From contig JAGAPR010000021.1 of the NCBI GenBank assembly GCA_017623155.1, forward strand, positions 23,048 through 87,047: a stretch of 64,000 nucleotides of DNA. Reading direction: 5' to 3'. The notes below the pieces were generated by a model. The model was not told the DNA's origin. It did not search any database and worked only from the letters and a program-made list of their open reading frames with translations. Each line of letters begins with the position of its first letter. Position 1 is the stretch's first letter. The DNA is from Prevotella sp. GTDB taxonomy: Bacteria; Bacteroidota; Bacteroidia; Bacteroidales; Bacteroidaceae. A program made the position numbers and the translations under genes. Positions 17,992-26,482 of this stretch are shown in pieces.

Positions 17992-18623
17992 ATGAAAAAG
18001 TTTCTTCTTTTTTTATTGCTGTTGTCGGCATAATGATATCTTGTGATAATGATGATAGCTTTTTTGATGAACAACCAATTGTGCAGCAACTGACAGTTAC
18101 AGATTCTAATATTGTGAATATGCCGTCTACGAGGGCTGCATCTCAAATGCCTTATTATATAAAATTTGATATTTTTAATACATTTAGTCCATATTATTAT
18201 ACATTTCTTATTACTACTGCACAAGGCTTTTGTGTAGATGATAAAGATCCATTGCCTTTTTTTTATGATGATAATGATAACCCGTTCACATTGGGTGATT
18301 ATTCACAATATATAATATATCATGGTAGTGATTATGTATATTTTGATGATATGGGATTACGCTCTTCTGTGCCGTATGATTATGATTTTGAGAATGGTGT
18401 TGGTTTTTTTAGAAATGCAAAGTTAGGAGATAAAATAGCAATTTGGGCAAGTGAGAAAAATTATACTTATCAAGATTTTCATAATCATGATGGTGATTCT
18501 ATTTATTTCGCTATGGTGAGTGAAACTTTTAAGTGTTGCTATATAGCGACATTAAAAAAGTATATGACTATTGTTTATGCCATGTATGATAGCGAATGGC
18601 ATGTATATGGAAATGACAAATAA
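17992..18623 (+). pseudogene. Small lipoprotein gene, signal peptide out of frame at a poly-T run
   Basis: From ATG 17992 the frame reads MKKFLLFLLLLSA then stops at 18031. From ATG 18033 an open frame of 196 codons begins MISCDND. One additional T in the run of seven T at 18008-18014 would join them as MKKFLLFFIAVVGIMISC, a textbook lipoprotein signal with Cys at the lipobox. So the gene is either switched off by a one-base deletion, phase-variable at the T run, or hit by a sequencing error. The mature part is rich in Asp and aromatic residues and A/T-rich in codon use, unlike its neighbours, which hints at recent acquisition. No family is recognised. The terminators at 17940 and 18686 isolate it. 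Confidence 0.65.
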
Positions 18624-18685
18624 TTATATTAAGTTTTCATTTATGTGTGATATAAGATAAATAATTGTCAATAACCTATTTTGAA

Positions 18686-18721
18686 CTGGGGCGGGATGTT
18701 ATTTTCCCGCCCCGGTTTTTT
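18686..18721 (+). terminator. Intrinsic terminator
   Basis: Strong hairpin GGGGCGGGA with TCCCGCCCC followed by six T, downstream of the small lipoprotein gene. Confidence 0.88.
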
Positions 18722-18725
18722 GATT

Positions 18726-18845
18726 AGAGGGTGTGTCAAAATACATGTTCATGGAAATTGTAGGGACGCACGGTTCGTGCGTCCGAATTTAAAGTATTGA
18801 TAATCAGTTAATATTCATTCGGACGCACGAGCCGTGCGTCCCTAC
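18726..18845. repeat. REP-type palindrome, copy B
   Basis: Arms at 18760-18786 and 18819-18845 match at 26 of 27 positions and each folds on itself. The 32-nt A/T spacer is almost the same as in copy C (31 of 32). A 16-nt word, AGAGGGTGTGTCAAAA, at 18726 is shared with the decayed copy at 54272 and appears to be part of the element. The rest of the gap 18624-19075, apart from a terminator and a promoter, holds nothing recognised. Confidence 0.88.
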
Positions 18846-19009
18846 AAGCGAGGTGAAAACCTTTCAACGGGTAATGACAAAACATCCATGCAAGCAACAG
18901 GAATTCACCATTGGAAATGTTTGTCAGGTTATCACTCTAAATAAATATATGAGACATTAGTTTTAACGGACAGTAATAACTTTTTTATAAATTATTCGTA
19001 TTGCATGGT

Positions 19010-19037
19010 TTTGTTACGAAATATTTTGTTACATTTG
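19010..19037 (+). promoter_or_regulatory. Promoter of the RAYT gene
   Basis: TTTG at 19010, 16 nt, TACATTTG at 19030; 38 bases to the ATG. Confidence 0.5.
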
Positions 19038-19075
19038 CACTTATGTAAGAACAAAACCGAGTATAATCAATCATA

Positions 19076-19609
19076 ATGGCTTATCCCTTAGATACGCACG
19101 ACTTGTGCGTACAGAAACATCTGCTGCAGCGCAAATCTCCCCGTGCCGAATTTCATGATTACTCGGGTGGAAATTATTTCATAACCATCTGCACGCACTC
19201 TCGGGTACACTATTTTGGTGAAATAATCAATAATGAAATGTGGTATAGCCCTGTTGGCAAATATTGCATGCAACAACTTGAGGAGATAACAACGCATTAC
19301 CCCTATGCCGAAATACCCTTGTTTGTGGTAATGCCCAATCACTTACATGCCATCGTGTGTATTCGTGAGTCGCAGACGGATGAAAATCGGACGCACGAAC
19401 CGTGCGTCCCTACGATGCGCACAGCTTTATCTGTTGTAATTGGAGGAATAAAACGTTCTGTGACGTTATTTGCGCGCAGAAATAACATTGAATTTGAGTG
19501 GCAAGGTCGTTACCATGACCATATAATACGTGACACTCATGACGGTAATAGAATTGCCGAATATATAAAAAGCAACATAGCCAATTGGTCTAAAGATTGT
19601 TTTTACTAA
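19076..19609 (+). CDS. REP-associated tyrosine transposase (RAYT, Y1 family)
   Basis: A 177-residue single-domain Y1 (HUH-type) nuclease. The metal-binding HxH is H89-L-H91 in MPNHLHAIV, and the catalytic Tyr is probably Y163 in AEYIKSNIANW, after the conserved YHDHIIRD. RAYT proteins nick and join single-stranded REP hairpins. Two REP palindromes flank this gene (B upstream, C downstream), which supports the call. Unusually, REP sequence lies inside the gene too: residues ~102-114 (NRTHEPCVPT) are encoded by 29 bases identical to the right arm of copy C, and residues 6-12 by a shorter palindrome. The frame stays open, and both motifs are intact, so it may still be active. Confidence 0.9.
   Translation: MAYPLDTHDLCVQKHLLQRKSPRAEFHDYSGGNYFITICTHSRVHYFGEIINNEMWYSPVGKYCMQQLEEITTHYPYAEIPLFVVMPNHLHAIVCIRESQTDENRTHEPCVPTMRTALSVVIGGIKRSVTLFARRNNIEFEWQGRYHDHIIRDTHDGNRIAEYIKSNIANWSKDCFY
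19093..19111. repeat. Short palindrome inside the RAYT gene (5' end)
   Basis: TACGCAC-GACTT-GTGCGTA. It resembles the half-arm hairpin of the flanking REP copies and encodes THDLCV, like the THEPCV of the second internal piece. Confidence 0.6.
19387..19415. repeat. REP arm inside the RAYT gene
   Basis: 29 bases starting TCGGACGCACGAACC, identical to the right arm of REP copy C plus two flanking bases. It is read in frame, between the HxH motif and the catalytic Tyr. Confidence 0.88.
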
Positions 19610-19657
19610 TGTCAAATGATAGTAAAATTTTGAACAGAAAATGTGTTTCGGTGCCTC

Positions 19658-19743
19658 GTAGGGACGCACGGTTCGTGCGTCCGAATTTAAAGTATTGATA
19701 ATCAGTTAATAATCATTCGGACGCACGAACCGTGCGTCCCTAC
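19658..19743. repeat. REP-type palindrome, copy C
   Basis: Perfect 27-nt arms (19658-19684 and 19717-19743), each with an internal hairpin, around a 32-nt A/T spacer. It lies 48 bases after the RAYT stop codon. Confidence 0.9.
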
Positions 19744-20011
19744 GAATAAACAGATATTACGTCACTCGAAATATCGGATAAGCCAAAAATACACCCTACG
19801 ATAGGATTCCATCCGCGGCATGGGAATTTACCGGACAATCTATTCCGAATTGTTCTACCGGATTTTTCATGGTGCAAAGACGAGGGGGTGTCAAGAGAAT
19901 GCCTTTTTATCCTCCAAGAGGAATGTCTGAGTTATCGCCCGTAAACTCGCTTGGAGTTAAAGGCGAATATCGAGAAAGTTTAATTGTAATTGAAAAAATT
20001 AACATAAAGAT
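19744..20011. other. Non-coding stretch before the FAS1/Sus operon
   Basis: No supported gene. The only open frame (from 19869) has no signal peptide, family likeness or proper start context. Confidence 0.5.
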
Positions 20012-20043
20012 ATTGTCTATGAACATATTTTATATTATTTTTG
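20012..20043 (+). promoter_or_regulatory. Promoter of the FAS1-SusCD operon
   Basis: ATTG at 20012, 20 nt, TATTTTTG at 20036. The ~95-base leader includes a small hairpin CGGG-TAATTTTG-CCCG (20060-20075). Confidence 0.55.
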
Positions 20044-20144
20044 TAGGCAAAACTTGTATCGGGTAATTTTGCCCGGTATATTTGGCGTATCTATAACTAC
20101 AAACGATAATAAAAAAACAATAATAATAACTTAATCAAAACTTT

Positions 20145-23072
20145 ATGAGAAAACTCATCTTTTGTTTTTCTTTTGTCTGCGCGGGACTGATGACGTCGTG
20201 TGTGGATAAAAACGAACTTGTGGATGAAGAATCGCTACCGGGGTGGCTCGGCTCGAGTATTTACAGCGAGTTGGAGCATCCGGACCCTGCAAAAGGACTT
20301 GTCGGTTCTTTCAACATTTATCTTAGGCTGGTTAGGGATTTGGGATATGCCGAGACCCTTGACCGTACTGGAAGTAAGACAGTGTTTCCTGCCAATGACG
20401 AGGCTTTCGCGAGATTTTTCGAGAGCGAGACATGGCCGGGCGTAAGACGTTATGAAGACCTCTCCGAGGCTCAGAAGAAAATGCTTCTTTATTCGTCGAT
20501 GCTCGATAACGCCATACTCGTGGGCATGTTGTCGAACACACCCAACGCAAGCAATGACGGTGTGTCTCAGGGCCGTGCGTTGAAGCATTCGACATCGGCA
20601 GAAGCGATAGACACCATCACCGCATACGCTCCGGCTGTGGGTAGCAACGGAGTGATTGCCTATGGCGATAAGAACACCAACTGGCTGCCTTTCACCAACG
20701 GTATCTACTGCGTGTCTGACGCCACGAAGCCAATGCTCGTGCATTTCACTCGCGAGTATATGCTTAACAACGGTATCACCACAGCAGGAGAAAACAACGA
20801 CTTCTCTATAATCACCGGAGGAAATTACAGCGAAGGCGATGCCTATGTTTTCGGAAACAGAATGCTGGCTCAGGATGTGACCTGCCAAAACGGATATATA
20901 CATCAGGTGGAAAACGTGGTTGTCCCTCCGGGCAACATGGCCGAGTTGTTGCGCAGTTCTTCCGACATGACAATCATCAGCCACATGCTCGACCGCTTTG
21001 CCGTGCCGGTGTATAACTCCAAGGTGACAGATGATTACCACGATTGGTACAAGGCTCAATCTGAAATCCGCGACATGAACGGTGTGGCAAATCCCGATTC
21101 AATCTTTGAGGTGCGCTATCAGAGCCGTCTCTCGCAGGGTAATGCAACTTTCGATCTTGACGTGAACAATCTTCCGGCGGCATCGAAAGACAGCCTGCTT
21201 AATCTCGACCCGGGATGGAACGGTTTTTATATCGCTCCGGCCGGTAATAATTCCGCCAATACAGACAATACGCTTGTAGATCTCGCGGCGATGTTTGTTC
21301 CCGACGATGAGACTATCAAGGAATATTTTACCACACCCGGACAAGGAAAGACACTTCTCGATACATACGGCAAATTGCCAAATACGCCGGAGAACGTGAT
21401 AAAGAACATTGACGATGTTCCAAAGAACGTGATAGCCAAGTTCCTTTCCAATCTTATGAAAACGTCTTTCTCACAGTCTGTTCCAAGTAAGTTCAACTCT
21501 GTGATAGACGATGCCAAGGATATGATGGGATTGAGTCTTGCGTCTCTCAAGGACAAAGGGACGGGCAAAGACGTGCGTATAGCCAACAACGGTGTCATCT
21601 ATGTCACCAAAGAGGTGTTCAGCCCGAAAGCATACGTGTGCGTGTCTGCCCCGGCACTGTTCAATCTTGACATGAAGATGGCCAACTGGATAATCCAGAA
21701 CGTATCTTATCAAAATCCTTATGCCCTAAATCTTGACTACTATGCCTATCTGTTGACAATGGCATCAAACTACGGTTTGTTCCTGCCCACGGACAAGGCT
21801 TTCGACGCTTACTATCTCGATCCGGCGTCATTGGGACATGAAAGCGGCACGCAAGTATATCATTACTACTCCAAGCCTGCTACCCGCCTCGGCGACCCCG
21901 GTATCGGAGTGTCTATATTCAAATATGATATGGCAACGGGTACCGTATCCGAAGACTCGACGGAGTTAGAGATAAACGGAGCTGCTTCTACCGCCAATTT
22001 CCCCGTCGTGAGAACACATTTGGCCGATATCATACAATATTGCACCGTGGTGCTCAAGAGTGGAGAAAAACTCGGAGTTAACAAGTACTATAAGACAAAG
22101 CATGGAGGTGCCATAAAGATTGAGGGCGATATCACCTCGGCAAACGGTGCCACCGTTTCGAGCGGCAGCCAGTTGGCCGGTATCACGCCAAAATCTACTG
22201 TGACGGAAATATTCTCTCAGGCCAATGGTACTTCGTATGCGATAGACCATCTGATACAGGGACCGACACAGAGTGTTTACAGTGTGCTCAAAAACAACAG
22301 TCAATTCAGGGAATTCTTCGAGTTGTGCGACGGATTTGATCCGGATATACTTGCTTGGGTAGGTATCACGACAGAGAAGAACTCTACCGGTATTCGCCCC
22401 ATCGACCAGTATAAGTTGTTCCATGTGCCGGGAGAATATAACGGACAGAAGCGTTGTCTCGACAAGAACGTGAAATTGTTCAATAACTATAATTACACCG
22501 TGTATGCCCCGAACAACGATGCAATGGAATTTGCTTACAGTCACGGACTGCCGAAGTGGTCGACAATAAGACCCGACGGAACTCCCGACCCGCAAGAGGG
22601 AGAAATCGTTTACATATTTAATATGTATAAGGATGAGGCCGACCAAGAGTCTGATGCCGTATTGATGGCTAAGGCAGAAGTGCTGGCTAAGATAGAGGCC
22701 ATAAAATCGTTTGTGCGCTATCACTTCCAGAATACTTCGATATTCGCCGACAATGAGGTTGAGGGAGGCAATTTCCTTACATTCCTCGTAAATTCCGATC
22801 AGATAAGCCAGTCGCTCGGAATAAGTGGCGGTGGCGGCAAGATACGGATAACCGATGCCTCCGGCAAAGAGAAAGTGATTGATGCCAACAGCAGTGCATT
22901 GGTGAACGAGATGACTCGCGACTTCGAGTTTGACAAGACGGCAACCGAAGCAACATACGCCACATCAAGCTCTTTTGCCGTGGTACATGAGTTGAGCGAG
23001 CCGTTGAGCTATAACCGTGAAGTGGATTACAGTGTAGGCATGACAACATCGTCTGCAAAGAAACGCAAGTAA
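20145..23072 (+). CDS. Surface lipoprotein with several FAS1 (fasciclin) domains
   Basis: A 975-residue lipoprotein: the signal peptide ends in LMTSC (Cys 19), followed by acidic residues as in surface-exposed Bacteroidota lipoproteins. It consists of about four FAS1-like modules, each marked by a helix and then a (V/L)F-P-x-(D/N)-xAF type strand-turn: TVFPANDEAFARFF (~84), LFLPTDKAFDAYY (~545) and TVYAPNNDAMEFA (~787) are clearest, the second module being weaker. FAS1 domains bind proteins or surfaces and have no known enzyme activity. It is the first gene of the operon, 21 bases before susC, so it is probably part of the outer-membrane uptake complex. Ligand unknown. Confidence 0.8.
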   Translation: MRKLIFCFSFVCAGLMTSCVDKNELVDEESLPGWLGSSIYSELEHPDPAKGLVGSFNIYLRLVRDLGYAETLDRTGSKTVFPANDEAFARFFESETWPGVRRYEDLSEAQKKMLLYSSMLDNAILVGMLSNTPNASNDGVSQGRALKHSTSAEAIDTITAYAPAVGSNGVIAYGDKNTNWLPFTNGIYCVSDATKPMLVHFTREYMLNNGITTAGENNDFSIITGGNYSEGDAYVFGNRMLAQDVTCQNGYIHQVENVVVPPGNMAELLRSSSDMTIISHMLDRFAVPVYNSKVTDDYHDWYKAQSEIRDMNGVANPDSIFEVRYQSRLSQGNATFDLDVNNLPAASKDSLLNLDPGWNGFYIAPAGNNSANTDNTLVDLAAMFVPDDETIKEYFTTPGQGKTLLDTYGKLPNTPENVIKNIDDVPKNVIAKFLSNLMKTSFSQSVPSKFNSVIDDAKDMMGLSLASLKDKGTGKDVRIANNGVIYVTKEVFSPKAYVCVSAPALFNLDMKMANWIIQNVSYQNPYALNLDYYAYLLTMASNYGLFLPTDKAFDAYYLDPASLGHESGTQVYHYYSKPATRLGDPGIGVSIFKYDMATGTVSEDSTELEINGAASTANFPVVRTHLADIIQYCTVVLKSGEKLGVNKYYKTKHGGAIKIEGDITSANGATVSSGSQLAGITPKSTVTEIFSQANGTSYAIDHLIQGPTQSVYSVLKNNSQFREFFELCDGFDPDILAWVGITTEKNSTGIRPIDQYKLFHVPGEYNGQKRCLDKNVKLFNNYNYTVYAPNNDAMEFAYSHGLPKWSTIRPDGTPDPQEGEIVYIFNMYKDEADQESDAVLMAKAEVLAKIEAIKSFVRYHFQNTSIFADNEVEGGNFLTFLVNSDQISQSLGISGGGGKIRITDASGKEKVIDANSSALVNEMTRDFEFDKTATEATYATSSSFAVVHELSEPLSYNREVDYSVGMTTSSAKKRK

Positions 23073-23093
23073 TAATATAAAAGATATAATAAT

Positions 23094-26000
23094 ATGCCAA
23101 GGATAAAACTAATGCTCACGGCTTTATTGCTTGTAATGGCACAGGCGGTAATGGCTCAGGGGCAACGAATATCAGGAACGATAACCGATAATTTCGGTCC
23201 TGTGATGATGGCAAATGTCGTGGAGCGCGACGCAAACAACCGTATCGTGACGGCCACGGTGACAGATGTCAACGGAAACTTCTCTATGGTAGTGAAGAAT
23301 CCGAAAAATAAATTGGTGATTTCATACGTGGGAGCCAAGACCAAGGTATTGGCGATAGGTGCCCGCACGAAGTTTAATGAGAACTTATCGTCGCAGACAA
23401 CAGTGCGCGAAGTAAAGGTAACGGCGAAGCGCAAGTCGAACAGCGGCGGACTGGCAATACCCAAGCGCGAGGTTTCCGTGGCCCAGCAGACCATGGATAT
23501 GGCCGATGTTGAAGGTTTGTCGTTCACCAGTGCCGATGAGGCTCTGCAAGGAAAAATCGCCGGTCTTGATATCGTGATGGGTTCCGGTAACCTCGGTTCC
23601 GGTACGCAGATGCGTCTCCGCGGTGTTACATCAATCAATGGTAACAAAAACCCGCTTATCGTTGTCGATGATCAGATATACGACGCTCCCGACTTCGATG
23701 TGGAGAACGCCACCGACGAGGATTATGCCTCGCTTCTTTCCGTGAACGTCGAGGATATACAGAGCATCACCGTGCTCAAAGATGCGGCATCCACTGCTAT
23801 ATGGGGCTCGCGCGGTGCCAACGGTGTTATCGAAATCAAGACCAAGCGCGGTGCGAGAGGAAAGACACGCGTGAACTTCTCTTACAAGTTTACCGGCAAC
23901 TGGCAGCCGAAGGGATATGAACTCCTCGACGGTGACCACTATACCATGCTCATGAAAGAGTCTATCTACAACCCCACGCAGTCGTCTATGGCCACAGACG
24001 GAATAAATGAAATCAACTATCTCGGCGACCGATGGGGAGACAGTGAAAACTGGAACAACAATACCGACTGGGTAGACGCGGTGACGCAATTCGGACAGTC
24101 GCACAGCTACAACCTCAACCTCACCGGTGGAGGAACGAAAGCCAACTTCCGTATATCTGCCGGATACGACCATCAGACAGGTACGATTATCAAGCAGACA
24201 CTTAATCGTTTCACCACCCGTCTGGCTCTCGACTATTTCGTGAGTGAGCGTATAAAGTTCATGACAACGTTTGCTTTCACTTACACGAACAACAACAAGA
24301 ACTATGCCGACCTATTGCCGAAAGCACAGCAGATATCTCCGAACATGAGTATTTACAGGCAGAATGCTGCCGGCGAGGATACGAACGAGTATTATATCAT
24401 GAACCCGACCTCGGGTGTACGTAACCCCTCTTCACGCGAACTTGAAAAGGTGCGCGACCTCGGTAACCCTGTGGCAATAGCCAATTTGGCATATTCAAAG
24501 GAGAATGTGTATCGTGTGAACCCGGATTTCAGCTTGCAGTATGAACTGCTCGGAATAGAGGAAGGCAAGAGCCGCCTTACATATAAGGGCGATGTTTATT
24601 TCGATATTTATGCCAACAGCAAACCGAGTTACTGCCCGGCCGAGTTGTCGACAACCAATATCGCCAACAACAATGATTACAACAAGCCTTACAGCTTTGA
24701 AAGCAACTCGATGGCGTTCACGTTTACGAACGACCTTACTTTCACTCCTTACTTCAAGAATGAGGATTGGACGGCGACAATGAGATTCCGCTATCAGATG
24801 TCAACGAGCAACAGCAACCAGCAATTTGAGACAGGACGTTACGCTCCTCCGGGAATGGACTATCCTTCTTCCGGTATCCTTGTTTCCGGTAATAAGGCAA
24901 CATACAGCAGCACCGGAAAATCAAGATCGCAGAACTGGAGCTATACCGGTCACGTATCTTACAAGAGTCGGTATTCTCTCGGCGTGACACTGCGTGCCGA
25001 CGGAGACTCCAAGTTCGGCCCGGAGCATAAATGGGCATACTTCCCGAGTGTGTCGGGTCGTTGGAATATCATCGACGAGCCGTTCATGAAACCGCTTCGC
25101 AAAGTAGTGTCAATGCTTGCATTCCGTCCCAGCTGGGGTAAGGTGGGTAATGCTCCTTCTTCCGAATCGCTGTTCTATGAGGCTTATAACATGCCGAGTG
25201 GCAGCTATGGTGACAGAACCACCGAGTCTACCGCTACGCTGACAAGACTTAAACTGTCCGATTTGAAATGGGAAACAACGACCAGCTACAACCTCGGATT
25301 TAACCTCGGTTTGTTTGATGACAAGATTGAGGCTGAGTTTGAATATTACAACAAGACGACGAAAGACCTCTTGATGAAAGACGTGCGCATACCGTCTACG
25401 ACAGGATACACCACTCTTGCTTACGCTAATGTGGGTTCGATGAAGAACGAGGGATGGGAGTTGAACCTCAACCTTAACAATATCATCAAGACAAAGAAAT
25501 TCTCGGCAAGCTTTAATTTCAACATCTCACAGAACTTCAATGAAATCAGTGAGATGGATGATAAGGTGCTTGCATCCATCAATACGGAATGGTCGAAAGA
25601 TAACGGAAGATATCTTAACCGTGTGCAAGTGGGCAATCCGCTCGGTTCAATCTACGGTTACAGATATAAGGGTGTTTACAAATACTCATACGAGTATCTG
25701 ACAAACTATCGTAAAGAGCATCCGGAGCAGTTCCCGACAAATGCGGCCTATGAAAACTGGATAAACGACATGTTGGCAAAGGGCAACACCGCCCCCGTCG
25801 CAAGAGACAATCAGGGTAAGGTGCTTATGGACGCCGATGGAACTCCGAAGCATCTCGTGTTTGACTATGACGGAGTTAACTATGAGTTCAAAGGTGGAGA
25901 CGCCATATACGAAGATGTGAACAAAGACGGACAGATAAACAGTCTCGATGTGGTATATCTCGGTAATTCCATGCCTAAGGTGAACGGTGGTTTCGGCTTC

Positions 26001-26468
26001 ACGCTCCGATATGGCAAGTTCACATTGCGTACCAACTTCAACTACCGTTTCGGCAACAAGGTCGTTAACTTCGCACGTATGGAGCTTGAGAAGATGTCAA
26101 CTGCATTCAACCAATGCGCGACAGTGAACTATCGCTGGCGCAAGGATGGCGACGACACCCCGATACCGCGTGCTATGTTCGGTGACAACATGGCATACAA
26201 CTGGCAGGGTTCCGACCGTTATGTTGAAGACGGCTCGTTCGTTCGCTTCCAGTATGTGCAGCTCACATACGACATGCCGAAGAATATATTGAAGAAAATC
26301 GGCTTGAACACGTTTAAGATTTATGCTTCGGCAAACAACCTTTATTGCTGGACCAAATATAGCGGTTCGGATCCCGAGCACTCGGCAAGCGGTTGGGGAT
26401 TTGCGGAAGACAAGGCAAAGACGCCTCGTGCCAAGTCGTTTACAGTGGGTCTTAATATCGGATTCTAA
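23094..26468 (+). CDS. SusC-type TonB-dependent receptor (first of the operon)
   Basis: An 1124-residue outer-membrane protein: signal peptide (~1-21), a carboxypeptidase-D-like regulatory domain (RISGTITDNFGPVMMANV, ~25-100), the plug (ADEALQGKIAGLDI ... RLRGVTSINGNKNPLIVVDD, ~140-265, ending GSRGANGVIEIKTKRG) and a 22-strand barrel ending FTVGLNIGF. SusC proteins carry a ligand across the outer membrane with energy from TonB, under a SusD lid. The next gene, 14 bases on, is the SusD partner. No glycosidase is encoded nearby in the operon, so the cargo could be a glycan, peptide or other molecule. Confidence 0.93.
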   Translation: MPRIKLMLTALLLVMAQAVMAQGQRISGTITDNFGPVMMANVVERDANNRIVTATVTDVNGNFSMVVKNPKNKLVISYVGAKTKVLAIGARTKFNENLSSQTTVREVKVTAKRKSNSGGLAIPKREVSVAQQTMDMADVEGLSFTSADEALQGKIAGLDIVMGSGNLGSGTQMRLRGVTSINGNKNPLIVVDDQIYDAPDFDVENATDEDYASLLSVNVEDIQSITVLKDAASTAIWGSRGANGVIEIKTKRGARGKTRVNFSYKFTGNWQPKGYELLDGDHYTMLMKESIYNPTQSSMATDGINEINYLGDRWGDSENWNNNTDWVDAVTQFGQSHSYNLNLTGGGTKANFRISAGYDHQTGTIIKQTLNRFTTRLALDYFVSERIKFMTTFAFTYTNNNKNYADLLPKAQQISPNMSIYRQNAAGEDTNEYYIMNPTSGVRNPSSRELEKVRDLGNPVAIANLAYSKENVYRVNPDFSLQYELLGIEEGKSRLTYKGDVYFDIYANSKPSYCPAELSTTNIANNNDYNKPYSFESNSMAFTFTNDLTFTPYFKNEDWTATMRFRYQMSTSNSNQQFETGRYAPPGMDYPSSGILVSGNKATYSSTGKSRSQNWSYTGHVSYKSRYSLGVTLRADGDSKFGPEHKWAYFPSVSGRWNIIDEPFMKPLRKVVSMLAFRPSWGKVGNAPSSESLFYEAYNMPSGSYGDRTTESTATLTRLKLSDLKWETTTSYNLGFNLGLFDDKIEAEFEYYNKTTKDLLMKDVRIPSTTGYTTLAYANVGSMKNEGWELNLNLNNIIKTKKFSASFNFNISQNFNEISEMDDKVLASINTEWSKDNGRYLNRVQVGNPLGSIYGYRYKGVYKYSYEYLTNYRKEHPEQFPTNAAYENWINDMLAKGNTAPVARDNQGKVLMDADGTPKHLVFDYDGVNYEFKGGDAIYEDVNKDGQINSLDVVYLGNSMPKVNGGFGFTLRYGKFTLRTNFNYRFGNKVVNFARMELEKMSTAFNQCATVNYRWRKDGDDTPIPRAMFGDNMAYNWQGSDRYVEDGSFVRFQYVQLTYDMPKNILKKIGLNTFKIYASANNLYCWTKYSGSDPEHSASGWGFAEDKAKTPRAKSFTVGLNIGF

Positions 26469-26482
26469 TAATTAAGGAAAAA

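Noticed and set aside
18726-19743. Insertion sequence with a DDE transposase
   Set aside because: The only enzyme is the Y1-type RAYT; there are no terminal repeats of IS type or target duplications visible.
19869-20066. 65-codon frame before the FAS1 operon
   Set aside because: It overlaps the operon promoter and has no recognisable features.
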